Below, piece after piece: positions 60,824 to 64,000 of a DNA stretch of 64,000 bases; the first letter of the stretch is position 1; each line of letters opens with the position of its first letter. The notes beneath the pieces are model-generated. The model saw only the letters and a list, made by a program, of their open reading frames with translations, made no database searches and had not been told where the DNA came from. The stretch lies in the NCBI RefSeq assembly GCF_000711695.1, contig NW_013546935.1, positions 1-64,000 of the forward strand, written 5' to 3'. The DNA comes from Tilletiaria anomala UBC 951. Its lineage: Eukaryota > Basidiomycota > Exobasidiomycetes > Georgefischeriales > Tilletiariaceae. The position numbers were made by a program, and so were the translations under genes.

Positions 60824-61893
60824 ATGGCTGGGCGACACGGGAACTGGATGGGGCCGAACAACCCCAACATGGCTCCGTTGGCGTCTCGAGGTTCACGGCC
60901 AGGCACGCTTCCAGCTCGCCCTCCCATGAGCCCAGATTCTGCAGGCTTGGGGCCTGGAATAGCGATGTCGATACCGCCTGGTTCCGCTCCACCGCCGCCA
61001 GGGATGGCGGGACCGCCACCGATGTACGCAGGGCCGCCACCAGGCTTCCCGGGATATATGGGTCCGCCTCCCGGCTTCCCACCAGGCACGGCTGTGGTCC
61101 CTCCCGGCGTGCAAGGCTTACCATCCGGTCCTATGGTGGAAGCCACGAATGGGGCTGCAGCTGATCTTGCCACTTCCGCAGGTTCAGTTGGTCCAAATGG
61201 ACTCCCTGCAGGGTCTGGGTGGGGAGCCAGGGCAAAGATGAAGAACGAGCAGGCGACAACGCTCTTCATCGGAAGCATAGCAAATGGCGTGACAGATCGA
61301 TGGATCAAGTTACTATTTGAGGTGAGCCTTGGCGTCATCTTTGCACGTGAATGTCAGCTGCTAATGATACCCTGCATTAGGCATGCGGTCCCATTGCATC
61401 CTACAATCGGCCGAACAAGGCCTTTTGCTTCGTCGAGTTCTCAGAACCAGACTCGGTCTTGCGAGCACTTACTACACTCAATGAGCTCGAGCTTCCTAGC
61501 CTTCCTCTCGATGAGGGAGCACCGCCAAAGAAACTCAAAGTGAAGGCTGATGCGAAAACCGGCAAATTCCTTGAAGAGTACCGATCCAGCCGCGACGACG
61601 CCAATGATGCCGCCCTCGACGCAGAGGCAACAGCAAAGATCCAAGAGATCGTGGGTAACATGCGTGATCCTAACTATCGCCTACCAGGTGACTCAACAGA
61701 AGTAAAACCCTCGTACGAGACTCCGGCTCATCTCAAAGATCTGACAGAGGAAGAGCTGCCAGAAGAAGTTAGAGGCAGCGTTCTCGGCGAAATCGCTCAG
61801 TTCCGAGTTTCTGCAACGGCAAGGGAGGAGGACAAGCGACGGCAAGAGGCAGAGATGGCAAGAATCCAGGCGGAACGGAGGAGGGAGCGACAG

Positions 61894-61925
<32 letters not shown>

Positions 61926-63267
61926 GGATGGTCCGGAACAGGATCGTGCGGGGCCTTTGAGCGGGCCTGTCGGCGATGGTCCACAGAGTTATCGCCGAGG
62001 GCCGGGCTTTGTCCCCGCAGCAGTTATGAATGGACGCAAGCTCGACGACATGGACCCTGAAGCGCGAGATGAGCTTGAAGAGAAGATGCGGAGGGAGAGG
62101 CTGGCCGAGAGCAAAAGTGTTGACGCGCAAATTGTAAGTTTGGCAGTGGTAGTCTACACTCTTTCCCTGCTTACTTAAGCTTCCGCGCGCCCCTTTGTAC
62201 CTCCAGGCGGAGAACAAGTACATCCCAAAAGAGCGCAGCCGGCTGGCACGATGGGAGAAGGAGCAAGAACGCGAGCGCATCGATGAGCGACGGCGACTAG
62301 ACGAAGCTGATCGCTTCTTAAGGCGTTGTGAGCGATGGGATCGAGAGACCGAGTCATTCTACTACGAGCGTTCCCATTGGCGTAGGCATCGTGAAGCACA
62401 ACGTGCGCGCGAAGAAGCAGCCGACGCAAAGGATATCGAAAACGAGAAGGCCAGCGCAGAGCAAGCCCGGCTTGAGGCGGAGCGCTTCCTCGCGCAGCAG
62501 GAAGAAGAGATGAAGAAGCTGGCAGAACAGCAGCGGGCTGCAGGAGTGCTACTTCCAGGTGCAGTGGAATCGGGTCCGCTGAAACTGACGATCGCTTCCA
62601 AAGTTGCGCCAACAACATCGGCGGATGCGGACAGCGCCGCGCGAGCGCCAACTGTGGCTGCTGGGACTGGTGCGGCTGGTGGTGGTGTAGGCTTCAAGCC
62701 GTCAGTGCTCGGTGCCACGGAAGATGACGATGACACTGGCTCACGCAAGAAGCGAATGGCTAAGATTGACTTCAACGACACGAGGACTGAAGCTGAGCTA
62801 AGAGTACAGCGAGAAGAGCAAGCGCGTAAGATCCGAAGCAGCTTACCAAAGGATTGGGAAGGCATCTCCGCTTTGACACCCCAATGGACGGCTATTGAAG
62901 CAGTGAGTTGGCAAACCATGCATCGTACATGTCTTTCGATACCAGTTGCTGACACTCCTTGCTTTTTCAGAATATTGCTAGCAAGTACAAGAAGCTCGCT
63001 GAGGATTTCACTGTGGAAAGTCTCGGCGAGTCCGTGCCTGAACTCATTGACGCTGTGGTGGAGAAGCTCACTGCCCGAGCAAGTGCTTCTGACCTGTTAG
63101 CGGAAGTCGAACCGGTGTGTTACATTGCCCATCCCACTTCTTGCTTGCCCAAGCTGATATTCATGCGCTTGCTGCAGGCACTGGACGAAGATGCGCAACC
63201 GCTCGTCGAGAAGTTGTGGCGACAAATCCTCGAAGATTCACTCTTAGCCTCGGCGGGACTGCAGTGA
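60824..63267 (+). CDS. RBM25-type splicing factor with RRM and C-terminal PWI domain
   Basis: Five exons are read: 60824-61321, 61381-62133, 62207-62902, 62971-63114 and 63178-63267, giving 726 residues. The N-terminus is Pro/Gly-rich (SIPPGSAPPPPGMAGPPPMY). An RRM follows at about 155-235: TTLFIGSIANGVTDRWIKLL is RNP2-like, and KAFCFVEFSEPDSVLRAL is RNP1. Next come a region rich in Glu/Arg/Gln with a 12-Gln run, and the basic-acidic helix YIPKERSRLARWEKEQERER. The C-terminal PWI domain spans about 640-726 (LGESVPELIDAVVEKLTARA, DEDAQPLVEKLWRQILEDSL). This order matches RBM25, and related Snu71 of U1 snRNP, which influence 5' splice-site choice. All four introns are short. The stop is 77 bp from the convergent CAP-Gly gene. 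Confidence 0.93.
61891..61926 (+). repeat. Polyglutamine tract in the RBM25-like gene
   Basis: Twelve consecutive Gln codons, mixed CAG and CAA, follow an Arg/Glu-rich helix. Interruption by CAA should limit but not prevent length variation. Confidence 0.9.
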
Positions 63268-63344
63268 GTCTAGCCTTTGTCGATTGGCCACGCGGTCATG
63301 CGCATTTTGTAAGATAGGGAATGTACTACACACAGGCTGCGCGA

Positions 63345-64000
63345 CTAGTCGCCAGGCATCACCACCCAGAGCACGTCTTCCGGCCTAATGAAAAAGCCCA
63401 AGCTGTCCTCGCTGTTTATATCTATACAAGCTGCAAAGCTTGGTGAGCGGGACCTTGCGTCCTGCCGACGACGCCAGTGAAGGTCACTGCCAAGAGCTGG
63501 CGTCTTTGTTCGTTCACCGAAGGCACTGCCAGCGTCCAGGCCCTCAGAGGAGCGGGCCAATAAATCTTGGAGTCGCTTCCGGCGTCGCTCCCTGTGCAGG
63601 CGCGTCTCCTCGTCGATCTCGGAGTCTGACGTGGGTGCTGGCTCGCTTCCCGATTGGCAAGTGGACGCGGTTAAATCAAAATATCGGATACCGTCGAGCG
63701 TTCCGTCCGTCTTGATGCTCTCAATCCCTAGGGAGCCGTCGCTTTCAAGCGCTGGGGGGAGCGGAGGTGGGATCTGCACTCCAAGCCACGAGCCGGGGTG
63801 CCCTGGCAGAGGGCCGATGTACTTGACAAGTGCTCTGAATCGCGGGGGCTTGCGTGTGCTTGCTTGGTTAGGTGCTACCACGCAAGGAATGCCATGTGCA
63901 AGGCATGTCCTCTTCATCGGACGCACCTCAATGTCTTGATCATTGCTATCGTGGGCAGAGGGGGCCAGTGCAGAACCCTCCCTGCCTTTTGAGTCTGAAG
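63345..64000 (-). CDS. CAP-Gly domain protein, C-terminal part (5' end outside window)
   Basis: The minus-strand frame is open from the window edge to TAG at 63345, about 218 residues. A CAP-Gly domain is recognisable but split: RFRALVKYIGPLPGHPGSWL and GVQI, then GTLDGIRYF, correspond to the G-x-V-x-F/Y-x-G ... G-x-W-x-G-V and D-G-x-x-x-G-x-R-Y-F signatures. The closing GFFIRPEDVLWVV block comes only after an insertion of about 90 Ser/Arg-rich residues. Such domains bind the C-terminal EEY/F motifs of tubulin, EB1 or CLIP proteins. Placement at the C-terminus recalls tubulin-folding cofactor B, but the rest of the protein is not visible, so the family is left open. No intron is seen in this part. 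Confidence 0.75.
   Translation of the reverse strand, partial: SDSKGREGSALAPSAHDSNDQDIEVRPMKRTCLAHGIPCVVAPNQASTRKPPRFRALVKYIGPLPGHPGSWLGVQIPPPLPPALESDGSLGIESIKTDGTLDGIRYFDLTASTCQSGSEPAPTSDSEIDEETRLHRERRRKRLQDLLARSSEGLDAGSAFGERTKTPALGSDLHWRRRQDARSRSPSFAACIDINSEDSLGFFIRPEDVLWVVMPGD

Overview
The window is nuclear DNA of a filamentous or dimorphic fungus, most likely a basidiomycete and plausibly a smut-lineage one (Ustilaginomycotina or relatives). Supporting this are compact, moderately GC-rich, Ala/Ser-rich genes; many short introns (about 50-110 nt) with GTRNGT donors and YAG acceptors; a GT41 O-GlcNAc-transferase-type gene; and the intron-rich forms of YHM2, SEC31, NFS1 and the ribosomal protein genes. 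The lineage below phylum is inference. No tRNA, rRNA, CRISPR or intact transposon was recognised. Exon models were built by hand from reading frames and splice signals.

Left part (1-23.8 kb): the 3' end of a membrane protein gene, a CZIB/UPF0587 zinc protein, a 1,382-residue Ser-rich orphan, ribosomal protein uL15 (RPL28), the histone H3K79 methyltransferase DOT1, an Ala/Ser-rich orphan ORF that may be a 5' part of the next gene, a TPR plus GT41 O-GlcNAc transferase-like gene, ribosomal protein eS24, and the V-ATPase assembly factor VMA21.

Middle part (23.8-47.4 kb): a lower-density region mixing conserved genes with gene relics. Conserved genes are VPS25 (ESCRT-II), the zinc subunit of respiratory complex I (NDUFS6-type), a HAD IIA phosphatase of the HDHD5/CECR5 type, a secreted metallophosphoesterase/5'-nucleotidase-like enzyme, the mitochondrial citrate/oxoglutarate carrier YHM2, and a small secreted GPI-type protein. 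Interleaved are clearly decayed copies of a heterotrimeric G-protein alpha subunit (about 24.9-26.4 kb), an NADP-glutamate dehydrogenase (about 40.05-41.7 kb) and a SAM-dependent methyltransferase (about 43.4-44.3 kb), plus a weaker possible membrane-protein relic near 45.2-45.7 kb.

Right part (47.4-64 kb): a dense housekeeping block with SEC31 (COPII coat), CGR1 (rRNA processing), NFS1 (cysteine desulfurase), a putative proteasome assembly chaperone 1, the 60S-biogenesis helicase SPB4, an RBM25-type RRM/PWI splicing factor, and the C-terminal part of a CAP-Gly protein running off the end. Several pairs are head-to-head with 420-430 bp between starts, or tail-to-tail with 30-110 bp between stops.

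The genes are ordinary eukaryotic housekeeping functions (translation and ribosome assembly, secretion and endosomal sorting, mitochondria, chromatin) and do not form an evident single pathway or cluster. I found no evidence for a new defence, mobile or biosynthetic system. The more unusual content is the relic genes, the extremely short exons (5, 6 and 17 nt), and the unresolved relation between the Ala/Ser-rich ORF and the O-GlcNAc transferase gene.
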